64,000 bases of DNA. Source: Motacilla alba alba (lineage: Eukaryota > Chordata > Aves > Passeriformes > Motacillidae). A program made the position numbers and the translations under genes. The stretch is from assembly GCF_015832195.1 (NCBI RefSeq), contig NC_052018.1, positions 70,121,666-70,185,665 of the forward strand, given 5' to 3'. The notes beneath the pieces were generated by a model that ran no database searches, had not been told where the DNA came from, and saw only the letters and a program-made list of their open reading frames with translations. The first letter of the stretch is position 1. Every line of letters starts with the position of its first letter. This document shows positions 25,601 to 37,359 of this stretch, in pieces.

Positions 25601-28600
25601 GCTAACATGGGAAATCAGGTACCTGATTTCTCCAATAGATGGTGGGCAACTCTGCCTAGAGGCAAGCCAGCTCCGCACTGCTGGAAACACCTTGTTTCCT
25701 GTTGCCTTTGATCTTATGCCGCAGTGGCTGTCAGCAAAGCTCAGTGAAGACTACAAAGTGAACCTACTCTTTCATTGGCCAAATTCCTGCTTCTGCAGGA
25801 TGCTATCCAGGTCTGCAGTGGCATCTCACAGTTTATAATTAACAAAGATTAACTAGACTGTGGACTAAAGGTTGGCAGTGGTGCTCCAGCCAAGTGGAGA
25901 GAGCTGCTTACTACATAAGTGAATATGCTGTACTGAGTATAATGTGCTAGGAAAGCAACAACATAAATAATCCTATATATGAGCCTTGTTGCTGGGAAAT
26001 TGCTGGGGAATACATGTTGAGCTAACTTAGACTTTTATGTTGAACTAGGAGTCTTTTTGGAACTCTGGCTCTTACACTGAGCAACAAATCCTACTGTTTA
26101 CGATTGTCAGCCATCAGAAAATTTCTTTTACAAGATTTATAAAATTAAAATACAGGAGACAGTGAATAATGCATTCTGGTGACTTCATATTTATTTTTTT
26201 ACTGGTTCTTGTTCCAACTTCTCATGGGAGAAGCCTGTAATTAAATAGGTGGATTAGTAATCTGCTTATTTTTTGAAAGCAAATGCCTAAATTGATTCAA
26301 GATGACTACAAAATGCACCTTACTTTATTTAGGGATAAGTGGGTGAAATGTAATGGTCTGTGATCTACGGAAGGACTGAGAAGATGATCCAATGGATGCT
26401 GTCATTCTTAAGTTCCATCATTGTAAGTGAAACTACTGTTCATCCATTGTGTGTACATACTGTCTCATTTCAGCCACTAAGGTAAGGAAGCCTAGATAAA
26501 TCTTTAATAACTTCTTTTTTTGCTTTGTGATGCATTAAAACTCCTGCTCTGGCATTAGTTTAGTAACATCAAAATGGTCATATTTTATTTTTGTATCATT
26601 TGAGGAGGGGACACAGTGCAGAAGTAATGAGTCACCTCCAAACCTATAACTCATGAGTTTGCACAGGTGAGATAGTAGACAAAATAACCAGGGGGACATG
26701 ATTAAAGATAAGCTAGAGGGACTCCCCAGTGAGTAAGCTAGCACAGCTAAGAGCAGCTAATTTTGAGGCTGCTTAAGCCTAAGAAAGCATGGTGCCATTT
26801 GGGAAGTGAGCCAGGTGTTATGCAAGAAGAAACTCCTCACGCCTTTGGAACAAGATCTTGGCTATCTGCTCACATATGCTCTTGTACTAACTGAAAATAC
26901 TGCAAGGAATACAAAAATTGGGCAAAAGCTGCCTTGGGCCAAAGCCAGAGTGTAATTACTGTCCATGTGTACTTAACACTCAGTACCCACAGAAGAAGAT
27001 ACTGCTTTTCTGTCAGCTGAGTAAGTGACATTATCCTGCGGTAATGGGGTGCATGCTGGTAGGTCCAAAGGAGAAGCAGACACACAGCAAACCTAAACCC
27101 CCATTCATGTGAATTTGTCACCACACCATCACCTTCACCAGTTCTGGTCAGGAGAAGGAGAAAACTGCTACCATAGCTAAGGAGCAAGAACCGGGTGACT
27201 TAAAGTGCCCTGACTGCTCACACTGAACACTGTCCCCTGTGCAGAGAGGCTGGCTGAGCAAAGGCGACCACTTTCAAAGTCCTCCATGCAGAAGCCAACA
27301 CAAATTCCTTGCCAAGGCTGCTTCAGTGGAGAAGCACATCCAAATGCACAGCCCTGGCTAAGCCACCAAAACACCGGCCTCTCTTGCTCACCAGCTGCTT
27401 CTGTTTTCTAGGATGCACAAGCACTGCATAGGTCTGTCATGTATGGCTTTCGTGGGACAAAGACCAGTGGCCACCAAATCGCGCTTCTACAGTTGTGAAG
27501 TCCTGGGTGAGATGTTCACACAGGCAGCCCTAGTGCTCAGTTGTACAAGTATTGCCTGTCTACCAAAACCTTTGGATGCCATCAGCAGAATGCTGCTAAC
27601 AGTTATACAGTATTTATTCAGAAATATATTTATGCAGAATTTGAGCTTATTTCCCTAAAAGAAAGCTTTAGTCACTGATTTCAATAAAGTAAGGCCCTCT
27701 CATGGCCACAAAGATACGTGTGGAAAGTTTGGGGGTCCATTCCTATCTGCTGTAGGTCTTTTCTTGCCTGCTCTGTCAAAAGATGTGCTGCTTGTTTTTA
27801 GGCAAGTTGCTGCATTCTGCAGTTTCTCAGCTGCTCCATCTGCAAAATGAGGATAATAAGAATCTCCTTTCTTAAAGAAGCTGGTTGCTACTCATGGAAG
27901 TTTTTGCTGTGCTTGGGATCCTTAGTTTGTGCTTGCTAAAGAAGTAATAAAGATTTATTATTAAAGTGATTACAGTGTTGATACGCTTTTGATGAATTCC
28001 CTGCAGGCATGCAAATACACTAAAGGCCAAATTTAATTCTCATTCATACTTATACAAGTCCCCTGCCACTCCAGCAATGCAGGCAGGGTTACTCCAGCTG
28101 AACATGTGGTTCATCTGGTTCCACAGCAACTCAGTTTAGATGTTTATGCGCACTAACTGATAGCAGAGAGGTGTCTTTTTTATAAGAAACTTGGAATATC
28201 ACCAGTCACTCATTCCTGTCAGAACAGTGCAGAGTAAATGTGCTAAAGGGGAGGCTGCAATAGCATTTCCTTGGTGCTGAAAGCCTGAGAATAAGCAGCT
28301 CCTAGTAAGGGCTAATTAAGTGGAGGATGTGTTTTCTCTGGTGTGATGATTGTTCTGCAGTTCTTTGTCAAAGCTGATGTTACCTGCCTCTGGAAGATCT
28401 TAAGATGCAGAGCAAGAATGGAGATATTTACCTCCCCGGGGAAGAGAAGTCAGTCCTCAAAGCACCCTGTGCTTTCATGTACAGACTGGGTGAAACCAGT
28501 CAATTGGCTGGTCTGAGAGGAATGGCCACTGCAGTGTGGACAGCAATTGGTGAGAAAAACAACAACAGAAGGAAGAACAAGCACAAATCAGGCCCCAAGC

Positions 28601-29916
28601 ATACATTTCTCAAAATATGAAGGGTGTACAATGGTACCAGGCACAGAAAACACATGGTATGGTTACTGCCTGCCTGAGCAATGCATGTAGACACAGTTGT
28701 CTTTAAAAGTGCTGGTACAGCAGGCTCCAAGCATCCTGATGATTCAATCTCCGAAATAATTTGAAATGGCAGTCACGCTTCTGAAAGCACAAAGTCCTTA
28801 TCTTCCTTTTAAAGCAAAGAAGTCACTGCACCAGCAGGAAAATACAAGGAATGCTGGAGGGCTTTACAGCAATGCATATCAATGAAAGGCTCCTCTTGGC
28901 TAACCATCCCAGAATGAAACATATTCCTAGTGGTTCTGCCAAAGATCCTTGAAACGCTTTGATGGTGGTTGATAGGGGAGAAAATAATCATAACTATGAA
29001 GCAGATGAAAGTTTTTGTTGCCTTGTTCTTAGCATTGTCTACACCTTTGCAATGGACTTGGACTATCAGAGGAAGGCAAATCTTTGCGAGAGGTACGGCA
29101 GCCAGACCAAGGGAAGTCAGCAGTCCACACTGTGCCAGCTGTCTCACTTTGTTTTTGCCTATAACTATATTTATATATTTTTATATGGCTTTAACACCAG
29201 CTGGCAAAATTAGTCAATGTTGGTCTGAAAGGAAATGCTGTCAATTGGTTTGGGAAAGGAAGCTCTCAAACGGAGCCAGTCTGTTTCATTAAAGAGAAGA
29301 AAAGAAACTCCAGGCCCTATCATATGCCATCAAGGCAATTTAGATTTTTGCCACTGATGGTAAAGTAAAAAGGAATCTGAAGTAAAGAAGAAAAAGTCCA
29401 ACTAGGTCAACAAAGTCCCTGGTGGGCAGCAATAGGGTATCTGAGAGCTGGTATGCAGAGCAGACATGGAAACGCTTGAAAGGATTCAATTTTATGGCAC
29501 AGTGAAAGATTGCTCTGCTTCAGTTTCTATATAAGGTAGATAATAAACTGTATTTGAACTGGTAAAAGAGGAATGAGATGACCCACATTTCAAAGCCGGA
29601 ACCTGGTAGGTTATTATTATTTATGATTCATAAAGCTTGTGCAGTGCACCAAAAGAAAGGGAGGTGAGCTCCTAGCCCAGAGGAGCCTCCAATGCAAACC
29701 TCGAGAGAAACACTCTACTGTGCATGGGGTCAACTCCCAGGGCTTTTTAAAATTCTAACTGTAGTGTAATGAAGATCACGCCTGCTCTTTCCATCAGAAA
29801 ACTGGGATCCCTTTTCCTATCTCTACAGTAGGTGGTTATTATGGTATGGGAATGCAACAGCTGAATACTCTGTGAACTGAAAGAACCTTCAGGTACCCCT
29901 TACTTTCCACTATTAC

Positions 29917-30230
29917 TTGCTGCTTTTAGTTCCTTTTCTCCTCTTGCACATTTCTTCATTTTCTCACTGTCTGCTCCACAGAGCTTTTGCTACCATTTTT
30001 TCTTTTCCTTTATTCATTTCTCAGTTTTTTAGTATTAGTTTTTTCTTTTTCATGAGCTTTCTCTGGAGTCCCACGTTCACATTTTATGTCTTACTATTCA
30101 ATCATTCCCTTTTTTTAGCTTTTCTTCCTCTTTGCCTCACTCTGCTCGTCTCTTTTCCGCCTCTCCTCCTTCCATTCCCCCTGGCCAACCTTTTTCTTTC
30201 ACCAACACCATTTTCTCAACCAATGACATA
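29917..30230. repeat. Pyrimidine-rich low-complexity tract in intron 1
   Basis: About 300 bp of the + strand is strongly enriched for C and T. A + strand frame is open across it (29917-30462), giving a Phe, Leu and Ser-rich translation, which is what a CT-rich strand produces without selection. In the SLC35F3 transcript this segment would be purine-rich. It lies about 0.8 kb downstream of the exon 1 donor. Confidence 0.7.
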
Positions 30231-31001
30231 TCCCAGTGGTAACCCCCAAACCAGCAGCTTTCCCTTTGCTCTTCCTTCAGGAACAGAGCTCTATATCCAT
30301 CCTTCAGACAGGCTCCTCTCCCTAACCTGCACCCTGCCTTTGCATCACCCCTCCATCTCTAGGACAAGGCTTAGAGGTTTCTACCCAAGAAAACAGCTCC
30401 TCACCCTCAGATTTCTCCAGGAAACCCTTCTGAGCACATCAGCGTCCTTTTTCCGGCCATGATCCCTGAAAGTCTTCAAAGGTCCCAGTGGTCCCTAAAG
30501 GTCTGCCAGCCCCCATTGCTCTTTGGCTCTTATAACCCTCCTGGCCATAAGACTCCAACTCCACAGCTACCATGCAGCTGGATTGGCAAACAGAGGTGAG
30601 GACAGATGGCTGGAACACGGGGCTGCGTTTCTCACATCGGGAGAACAAATCTGCCGAGCATCTTCCTTCCCTCCTGCCAAGGGTCCTGCACGGCAGATAC
30701 CAGCCCACGGGTTTGTGGGCTGCTCCCGCGCCCCGAGGGGAGGTCCGGAGAGGTGCTCTGCCTCGGGAGTAAGGGAGAGGAAAGCCCCGGGGCTGAGCAG
30801 GGCGGTGGACAGGGGAAACGCCGGCGATGCCCGGCGGCGGGGGAGCTGCGCGCCCCGTGGGTTCCCCCGCCGCCCGCGCACGAGTCGCGCAGTCCCCCGC
30901 CGCCGGGCATCGCCCCAGCACCGCGCTCGGTCGCCCCGGAGCATCCCCGGTCGCGGTACCGGGTCTCCCCGGGATACCCTCGTCCCGCTCGCAGCTACGT
31001 C

Positions 31002-31008
31002 GTTTACC
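31002..31008 (-). other. Splice donor of SLC35F3 exon 1
   Basis: The minus strand reads GAAG then GTAAAC, with the GT at 31007-31006. The +3 A and +4 A match the consensus, while +5 is A rather than G, so the site is moderate. The overhang is one base (phase 1). Confidence 0.9.
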
Positions 31009-31083
31009 TTCCACTTTCGTGAGGGTGAGGACGGGGCTGTTGCAGGCGCTGAGCGGGGCCACCCTGGCCGAATGCTTCTTCAT
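31008..31083 (-). CDS. SLC35F3: SLC35F3 coding exon 1 (N-terminal 25 residues)
   Basis: This is the first coding exon of a solute carrier 35 family F member, a predicted multi-pass membrane transporter for which thiamine transport has been proposed. The exon reads MKKHSARVAPLSACNSPVL followed by TLTKVE and then one G of a split Gly codon. I recognise this N-terminus from vertebrate SLC35F3. The start is ATG at 31083-31081 in a good context (GCC before ATG, G at -3). The same frame upstream hits a TGA at 31272-31270 with no intervening in-frame ATG, so no longer N-terminus is possible on this exon. The exon ends GTGGAAG before the donor GTAAAC. Its one-base overhang joins the two-base start of exon 2 to give Gly then DERSRES. 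It lies inside a CpG island, as expected for a first exon. The reading frame stays open into the intron, which is accidental. Human SLC35F3 has alternative first exons, so other N-termini may exist outside this exon. Confidence 0.93.
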
Positions 31084-31124
31084 GGCGAGCCCGTCGCCGG
31101 CGGCAGCTCCCCGCCGCCCCGCGC

Positions 31125-31130
31125 CTACAT
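31125..31130 (-). promoter_or_regulatory. Minimal start-stop uORF (ATGTAG) in the SLC35F3 leader
   Basis: The minus strand has ATG immediately followed by TAG, in the context GCCAGG before the ATG (A at -3). It begins 47 nt before the main ATG at 31083. It is the only ATG on the minus strand between 31084 and 31554. Start-stop uORFs are a known class that can hold ribosomes at the start site and lower translation downstream. Whether it is transcribed depends on the transcription start. Confidence 0.55.
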
Positions 31131-31264
31131 CCTGGCGCCGCCGGAGTCCTCTTCGGCGGCGCTCTCCGGTTCGGCTCCCGGCCCGCCGCCCTCTGCCGCA
31201 GCACCGGGCGGCGGGGGCTGGGGCTCGCCCGCCCGCCCGCTGCCGCTCGGGGCTGCTGCAAACC

Positions 31265-31272
31265 CGACGTCA
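31265..31272 (-). promoter_or_regulatory. CRE-like site TGACGTCG
   Basis: The minus strand reads TGACGTCG, one base from the palindromic cAMP response element TGACGTCA and retaining the TGACG half-site. It sits between the two GC-box blocks about 185 bp upstream of the start codon, a common position for CREB/ATF sites. Its TGA is also the in-frame stop upstream of the SLC35F3 start codon. Binding is inferred only. Confidence 0.4.
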
Positions 31273-31557
31273 CCGGCACGGCCCCCCCCGCCCGCCCCCA
31301 GGGCTCCCGGGGCCGCCCCCCGGGTCGAGGCGGGGGAGGCGCCGCGGCCAGAGGCGCTGCGGAGCCCCCGGACGGCGCCGGCCCCGCGGTCCGGCTCCGG
31401 CGGAGGTCGCAGGGAACCGGGACCGTAATGCGGCTGCGGACACCGCTCCCGCTGCCGCCGGTGCGCCAGGGATCCCCGGAGCGAGCCGCGATCCCGGCCC
31501 CGGCCGTGGCTGCTGGCGCTGGGCTCCTGCACCGCACGGAAAGGGCTCCTGGCTCAT
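31270..31557 (-). other. Potential upstream ORF in the 5' leader or promoter
   Basis: An ATG at 31557-31555 opens a 95-codon frame (starting MSQEPFPCGAG) that ends at TGA 31272-31270. It is in the same frame as the SLC35F3 coding start but separated from it by that stop. It would be a uORF only if transcription starts upstream of 31557, which is near the outer edge of the CpG island. Its composition (Pro, Gly, Ala, Arg) is what GC-rich DNA gives by chance, so I do not regard it as a gene. Confidence 0.2.
31281..31299 (-). promoter_or_regulatory. GC-box cluster (Sp/KLF-type)
   Basis: The + strand has a C-run with CCGCCC repeats, so the minus strand carries tandem GGGCGG-like boxes inside a G-run. 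A second CCCGCCCGCCCGC block lies at 31228-31240. Such boxes bind Sp/KLF factors and are typical of TATA-less promoters. Both lie 145-215 bp upstream of the SLC35F3 start codon. Confidence 0.55.
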
Positions 31558-34500
31558 CGCGCTCTGCTTAGTTCTCTTCGCACTGTCTGAGGGAAAAGGA
31601 GAATTTACACTCTCCGAACAAATTCGTTATTTACTCACTATTATCCCTCCTTTGTTTTCCTTCAAGCCCAGCCACTATTCTGGGTCAATTTTCATCAGTG
31701 CCTTTAGTAATTTCTGCCATCCTCGCCACAGCCTTTCTGTTCCTGCTGTATCCTCTTGGAGGGAGACCAAAACTCGACCCAGCAGCCAAGATGAGATACT
31801 CCATGGATTTACCAATAATACTCCAACACCTGCAGTCACATACTCTACAGCTTTCTTAACATAATCCAACAACTTCTTTTTGGCACAAAAAGGTACAAAA
31901 CGAAGTATATCCATACCCACACACGTTAAATAAAATGTCACATGTCATATGTCACAACTGGATGCTGCTGGTATGTAGCAACCTTTTATGGTGTTTTTGT
32001 TTTTTTCAGCAATAATTTAAACATCCTCAATCATGACATACCAACAACGTGTGAAAGAGCTACCCCTCTGTCAGAGCACAAAAATCTAACTGGCATTTAT
32101 TAATGAGACTTAATGCAAGTGGATTCAGGAGACAACTCACCACAATGAATGAGCATGAAAGATGTAAAATAGATTTGTATCGCTGTAAGCAGAGCACCAG
32201 AACTCACAGGATTCTGAGCACAGTGACCTCAGCACTCTTTTCTCCTTGTGATTTTTTCTGTGGATATGAAAATACTCTGCAGATTTACCAGGTTCCAAAC
32301 TGAGATGCGTCAGCAGACAGGGTGCAAATACTCAACATTTCTTAAGATCTGGTCAAATTAAAATGAGTGTACTTTGCAAACAAGACTGGGCAGCCATCAA
32401 TACTCCACAAACATTCCAAAGTATTCTTTAAATAGTAGCTACTGAAAATCAGTCCTGACAGACTTTTCAGGAAACCGTGGGAAAACACCACCTTACTTCT
32501 GCTGGCTAGAAAGTTCTTTATATTTTAGAGGCAAGCTTTCTCAAGGGGTCAGACCCACACTATTAGTTTGCATGGGTCTCATTGGTTGATCGGCAGTCTG
32601 ATGGAGCTCCGTGGTGTTTTGCACTTCCTATGCCTCTTCTGTGCAACCTTTGGGATGAACCTTATACAAAAATCATTAGGCCACTTTCAAAGTGATTCTT
32701 CTGAAAAAATAATCACATGCTTACTGCCAAGACTACAAAATATCAGCTTGGTCAAATGATTACTGGTTTTCATGGTTATTTACAAGACTTTTTAGTAGAA
32801 TTGTCCGACCAATTCAGCTTCCTGGGATGTTACAGATCATAAGCATTTGAGAACCATGGGTCCATCTTGTTTCATTGCACTATTTAGTCTCAGAGTCCAA
32901 TTGGTTTCTGGTTATTGAAAGAAGTTACATAAAGAGAGGCAGATTTCACCTCAGATGGTTCTGTCCATGAAATGTTTTGTGATGTTGCAGTGCCTGTTAT
33001 CTGAGGGTTTCAAAGCACATTATAAAATATTAACTTCAGGCTCACTGGTAGTTAAAATACAGCCACATAATTTAAGAGACTCCCTTAGATTCAGGTGACA
33101 AGTAACACTAGAACCTGGAGAACTCTGTCTGGCTTCTGCTCTGAGCAGATCTTCCAGGATCATCTCAACCTCTGCTATATAAGGAGGAAAACACTAAATC
33201 AGCATTTTACATCCAAATGTCACTGGTTTTCCCCAGAAGTAAATGGCTGCGTAAGGATAATCAAACTTCTCTTCTGGTTATACCCATAATCAATGGGATG
33301 GTCATAAGAATTATATTTGTTAGAAAGTCTTTGTTGCTGAGCACTTACATTCTTTCTTTTTAATAGGCTTATGCTCTCTTCTTTGTTAAAGGAAAGACAT
33401 GGTAAGTACATTCTTTTACTTGGAGGATGGTGCTGCCCACATAGAAAGTCACAGAGAAAAAATGGTGTTTTGGATGACATTTTACTTTAACCATGTGTAA
33501 TATTTCATGGTTTGCAGAGTTGTTGACACATTTCAGGCTCACAATGTTTTATTTAAGCCCAGAACTCCAAACGTTAAAGACATGTATGGCAGTAAGTCTC
33601 TCCTGTGGCTGGCTGGCCCCTCTGCAGCTGGTGCTGCAGGAGAGCTAAGAGGCATCTTGTCCTCCTTCCTCCTCTGATGATGCCTTGCACGGTCACAGCA
33701 CTTAAGCTTCCACTCCTCAGTGTTCAGTTTAGTCACCCAGAGAAGATTTCAAAGCCATTGAGGACATTCAGTATACAACTAAGACTGGCTTCAACCATGG
33801 GAGAGGACATCCAACCGCCTATGGGCTCTTGGGAACCTTTTGCCCCATGTATGTGTGAAGTACAGCTGATTCATATTCAGCTCTGCTCATCTCCAACCCC
33901 TGAGCATTTTAACAGTCTCTGGTTTCTCTTGCTGCCCTTACAGGCACACACACTTACACCAGAGATCCACACTAGGCCCCTGTCTAACACTGTGCATAAA
34001 AATACCAGCCACGTATCACAATAAAAAAAATGTTGTGTTTATTTAATGAAGACTAGGGTGCCTGAGGACTGTGTTCCAGGGACTCTTCTGTGGAAGCTGT
34101 ATTTGGCAGCAGGCTTGTTACTTTCTGTAGATGCAGCATCCCCACCTCCCCAAGGTTTAACACATTTACTACTGGATTACATTTAATTTCATTTACCGTA
34201 AGCATCTCACAGTATAAGCAATGCAAAATTGATTCACACGGGGTAAATTTTCAAGTCAAATTAATGGCTTTTTAACCTTTAAAACACCACTCCTGTATTC
34301 TGGAGGAGAAACTGGTGGATGTCTGGGCTGTGGACAGCTTACAAATGTGGATAGAAAATCTCCAGCCTTGGAAACTAGAGAATGCAGATTTTCATCATCA
34401 AGAGCAAGAATGTGAAAAAGGGAAGGTCAGATTAAAAATTCAGGATAAGGCATTCAGAATTTGCCCAGGTTGAAGAACTTGTAGACTTGATGGAACTAGT

Positions 34501-34652
34501 TTTTTTAGAGTTGGCTACCCTTCTTCATTTTAGATTAAAAAATTATAGTAATTGGGTTGGTTTTTGTACTTACAAACCTTTATACAAGTGTGCTAACAAT
34601 TAGCATCACACTGCTTCTAAATCTATGGATCATAACCTCTTTATAATTTTTC

Positions 34653-34700
34653 ATTTTTATTTATTTATTTTTATTTATTTATTTATTTATTCTTTATTTA
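34653..34700. repeat. (TTTA)n microsatellite
   Basis: About ten TTTA units with two small interruptions. Confidence 0.9.
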
Positions 34701-36501
34701 CACAGGAAGGTAGATTCAAGACAAAACTAATTTTTCAGTTATATGCTACAGCCTTTGATTTTTATCCTGTTAGCTAGTTTGTTTAACCAACATGAAACAC
34801 AATGCCCTGTTGCTAACAGGCACAGTTGGTATTTTCCCAGTTCAGACATTTTCATGTTTAGTGTACTCATTAATAGGACATTTATTAATTTATGTACTTG
34901 CCTTACCACTGAGGGCAATAATTGTTGTGCTTAGCAACCTTAAAGGAAATGGAGTGTGGACTTTTACTCGTGCAGCCAATTTCCTAATAGGCATCATCTC
35001 ATACCAGAATGAATTCATGTGCTAAGAATCAAATACATACATAATACCTACACTAGCCACAACCTTCCAGGAAAAAAATATCCTTTCCTTTAGCATATTT
35101 AAAGTAATTTGTGAATATTGTCCACAATAATTATCAGTCTCTTTATGAGGAGCTTGTTTTACTAGACTGCTGTGTTACTTTTGGTTGGCTACAATAACTT
35201 TATAATCTGTTTCTATTTCGAAGCTCAAAACCCACAGATGTCAAAAGCAAATTTCCAACACAAATATTAGCTGTTTTGGAAATAATGTCTTCTATCCTGC
35301 AATCATTCTGAAATCTGCCTTGAGATGCTCTCTCTGGTGACCATCCACCACTATTCTGTTTGCAGCCTCCTACATTCACAACCTCCACTCAGAACAAATT
35401 CACATTTTTGTCAAATTTGCATACAGTTTTTCTCTGCAATATTAACCTAGCTGTAAGGACAATGTCTTTCCAATTTTCCCTCTTCCAAAATAGTTTAGTT
35501 ACTTTTAGTATCATGTTTTGAATTCACAGAACAAGGCTGTAAAAGGAAGGAGAAAGAAAGAGGAGGGAACAAACCTCCCTGGCCAAAGGTGCTCAGTAGA
35601 CTGCACCACACAGACTCTGCTGTAGTGGCACTGCTATCTATACCTGAATGTCTTCTCTTCCAATCTGATCAGAAGAGAGTGCTGCAGATGACAGTGACAT
35701 GTGAGGTGCCCATAAAGGCTGCAGATTGTCTACATGACAATATATATCCAACACTTCCTAGACATAGATGCAAAGTCCTGGTGTGAATATCTTCCTCTCA
35801 TTTTTTTAACCTTCTGTTTATAATTGCTGTAAGCATTACTGGAGGAGACGGCACTGCTGGATTTTATTTCCAAGTCTTATAAAATATTAACTATTTCCCA
35901 TATTTTATGAGACGCTCTCCTGGTTTTGTGCATAAAGAACAGCTGCATTTCAAATAATACTGGTGAATTCTGCAAAATGTAAGAAAAAAAGATAGATTTC
36001 ATCTCAGAGTTTTAACACCCTCCTGGGTTTATCTGGCAATTGCTTTTCCTTGCGTACTTGTGTATGGGACACTGTCTGACTACAAGACCTAAATCTCCTC
36101 AAATCACCATTAAAAATATCATTGTTACACCATCAACATCAACAATGCAGCAACAATAAGTTCTTAACTCTTTAATTACCTAGGATACATACAGTATTAA
36201 AAATAACTGAGCATCACCTCTACATTCTTCACCACCAGCCCGCTCCTGGCCAGTGGGTTTTGTAAAGCACTGGATGTGAAATTCATTTCAGTGTAGTTGT
36301 GCACATTTTCTGCCCTCATAAACATTGTGTAAGCTGAGTTCAACCCCTACTCCTGAAACGCCCCAATTCAGGATGACTTCTAACAAAGTCACAAAGGCCA
36401 GGAGACCATGTTTGACATTAGCTCACACTTAGAGCACTGAAGGAAAAGTAGGTGAAAAACATCTAAAGTTGGAATATATGAAAACAGAATGAAAATATCT
36501 A

Positions 36502-36537
36502 AAACCTAAAAACACAATTAAACCTAAAAACACAATT
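36502..36537. repeat. Perfect 18-bp tandem duplication
   Basis: AAACCTAAAAACACAATT occurs at 36502-36519 and again at 36520-36537 without a mismatch, which suggests a recent event. Confidence 0.9.
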
Positions 36538-37359
36538 AAAAAATATCTGTTGTTCAGATTCTGACTCAGAAAGAAAAGAAATAAATGCAGTCTGTGAGGG
36601 GATCTTTTGTTCTCAAAAAAAAAGATTCTTTCAGAACTGTTGGAGCAAATAAGCACATGCTCCTGGCCTCAAACATCCAAAAACAGACCACAGGAACTGA
36701 AGACAGAATCACATTTCTTTTCATCTTCTCACCTGAATATTTACAGAACTCTGCACTGCCCTCCCCATTTATATTAGGCAGGACAGGAACAAGAGATGAG
36801 ATGAAAAGGGGGCATCCAAAGATCTTTCAGAAAGTAACAGTAAAGATACTTCTGAGGAGACATATTCCGTATTTCAAGTCACTGGTTTTACGGACAGTAT
36901 TCTAGGATGAAAATCACAAAATCTCTCCAATTTAAGTTTTGCTGCCAGCTGCTCGAACCAAAGATTAGGTAGGATTTAAGCACTCCCAATGGCCTGTGAA
37001 ATGGAGAGGGTTTCAACCTACATTAATAACTCACCAGATATTTGCCAGGAAGAAAACTGCTGCCTATTTAAAATACAAGAATGTGTAAGAGCAAGAAGAT
37101 CCAGACTGATTCCTGTGTTCCCTTTTTACCAGGAAGACTGATTTTAAACACTTTAAATAACTACATTCTTTCCTGTTCTCCTGTGTATACTCTGCACTTT
37201 GTCTTTCTTCTTATTTTTTATTGTCAGTATTTCCTTGGTTCTTTTTTTCCTTTGCATTGTCTTTTCTCTTTCATGTCTTTCCTTTGTCAAATTCCTCCCA
37301 CTACCAATACTAAAGAGCTTGCAATATGAACTGGATGCCACATTCACTTATAAAGTTAC

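Larger units (their letters stand above)
15873..31007 (-). other. SLC35F3 intron 1
   Basis: This 15,135-bp intron lies between the two recognised exons. It holds a degraded CR1 ORF2 fragment near 22.2-22.6 kb, an A/C-rich tract near 17.05 kb, a perfect small inverted repeat at 19.67 kb, and a pyrimidine-rich tract at 29.9-30.2 kb. I found no further coding exon. Frames of 60-130 codons here have no recognisable motif and are of the size expected by chance in this base composition. The stretch 22.9-24.3 kb is very AT-rich, without identifiable repeats. Confidence 0.85.
30715..31560 (-). promoter_or_regulatory. SLC35F3: CpG-island promoter and 5' leader of SLC35F3
   Basis: This block is strikingly GC-rich and CpG-rich compared with the AT-rich surroundings, with sharp edges near 30.7 kb and 31.56 kb. 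It contains exon 1, its leader and the start of intron 1. I see no TATA box just upstream, so initiation is probably dispersed, as at most CpG-island promoters. Long overlapping reading frames occur here on both strands. They are Pro, Arg, Ala and Gly rich and reflect the scarcity of stop codons in GC-rich DNA, not extra genes. The exact transcription start cannot be read from sequence. It should lie upstream (higher coordinate) of 31083. Confidence 0.85.

Noticed and set aside
29917..30462. 181-codon + strand frame rich in Phe, Leu, Ser and Pro
   Set aside because: It is the translation of a CT-rich low-complexity strand; stop codons need purines, so such frames stay open by composition. No domain or splice context.
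31004..31537. Frame overlapping the SLC35F3 start codon on the minus strand
   Set aside because: Its apparent start at 31537 is GTG, not ATG, and the first true ATG in that frame is not upstream of the main start. Not a credible overlapping uORF.
30523..31864. Several frames of 90-345 codons on both strands in the GC-rich block
   Set aside because: Arg, Pro, Ala and Gly-rich translations in overlapping frames are normal in CpG islands. Only the short exon at 31008-31083 matches a known protein and has a splice donor.
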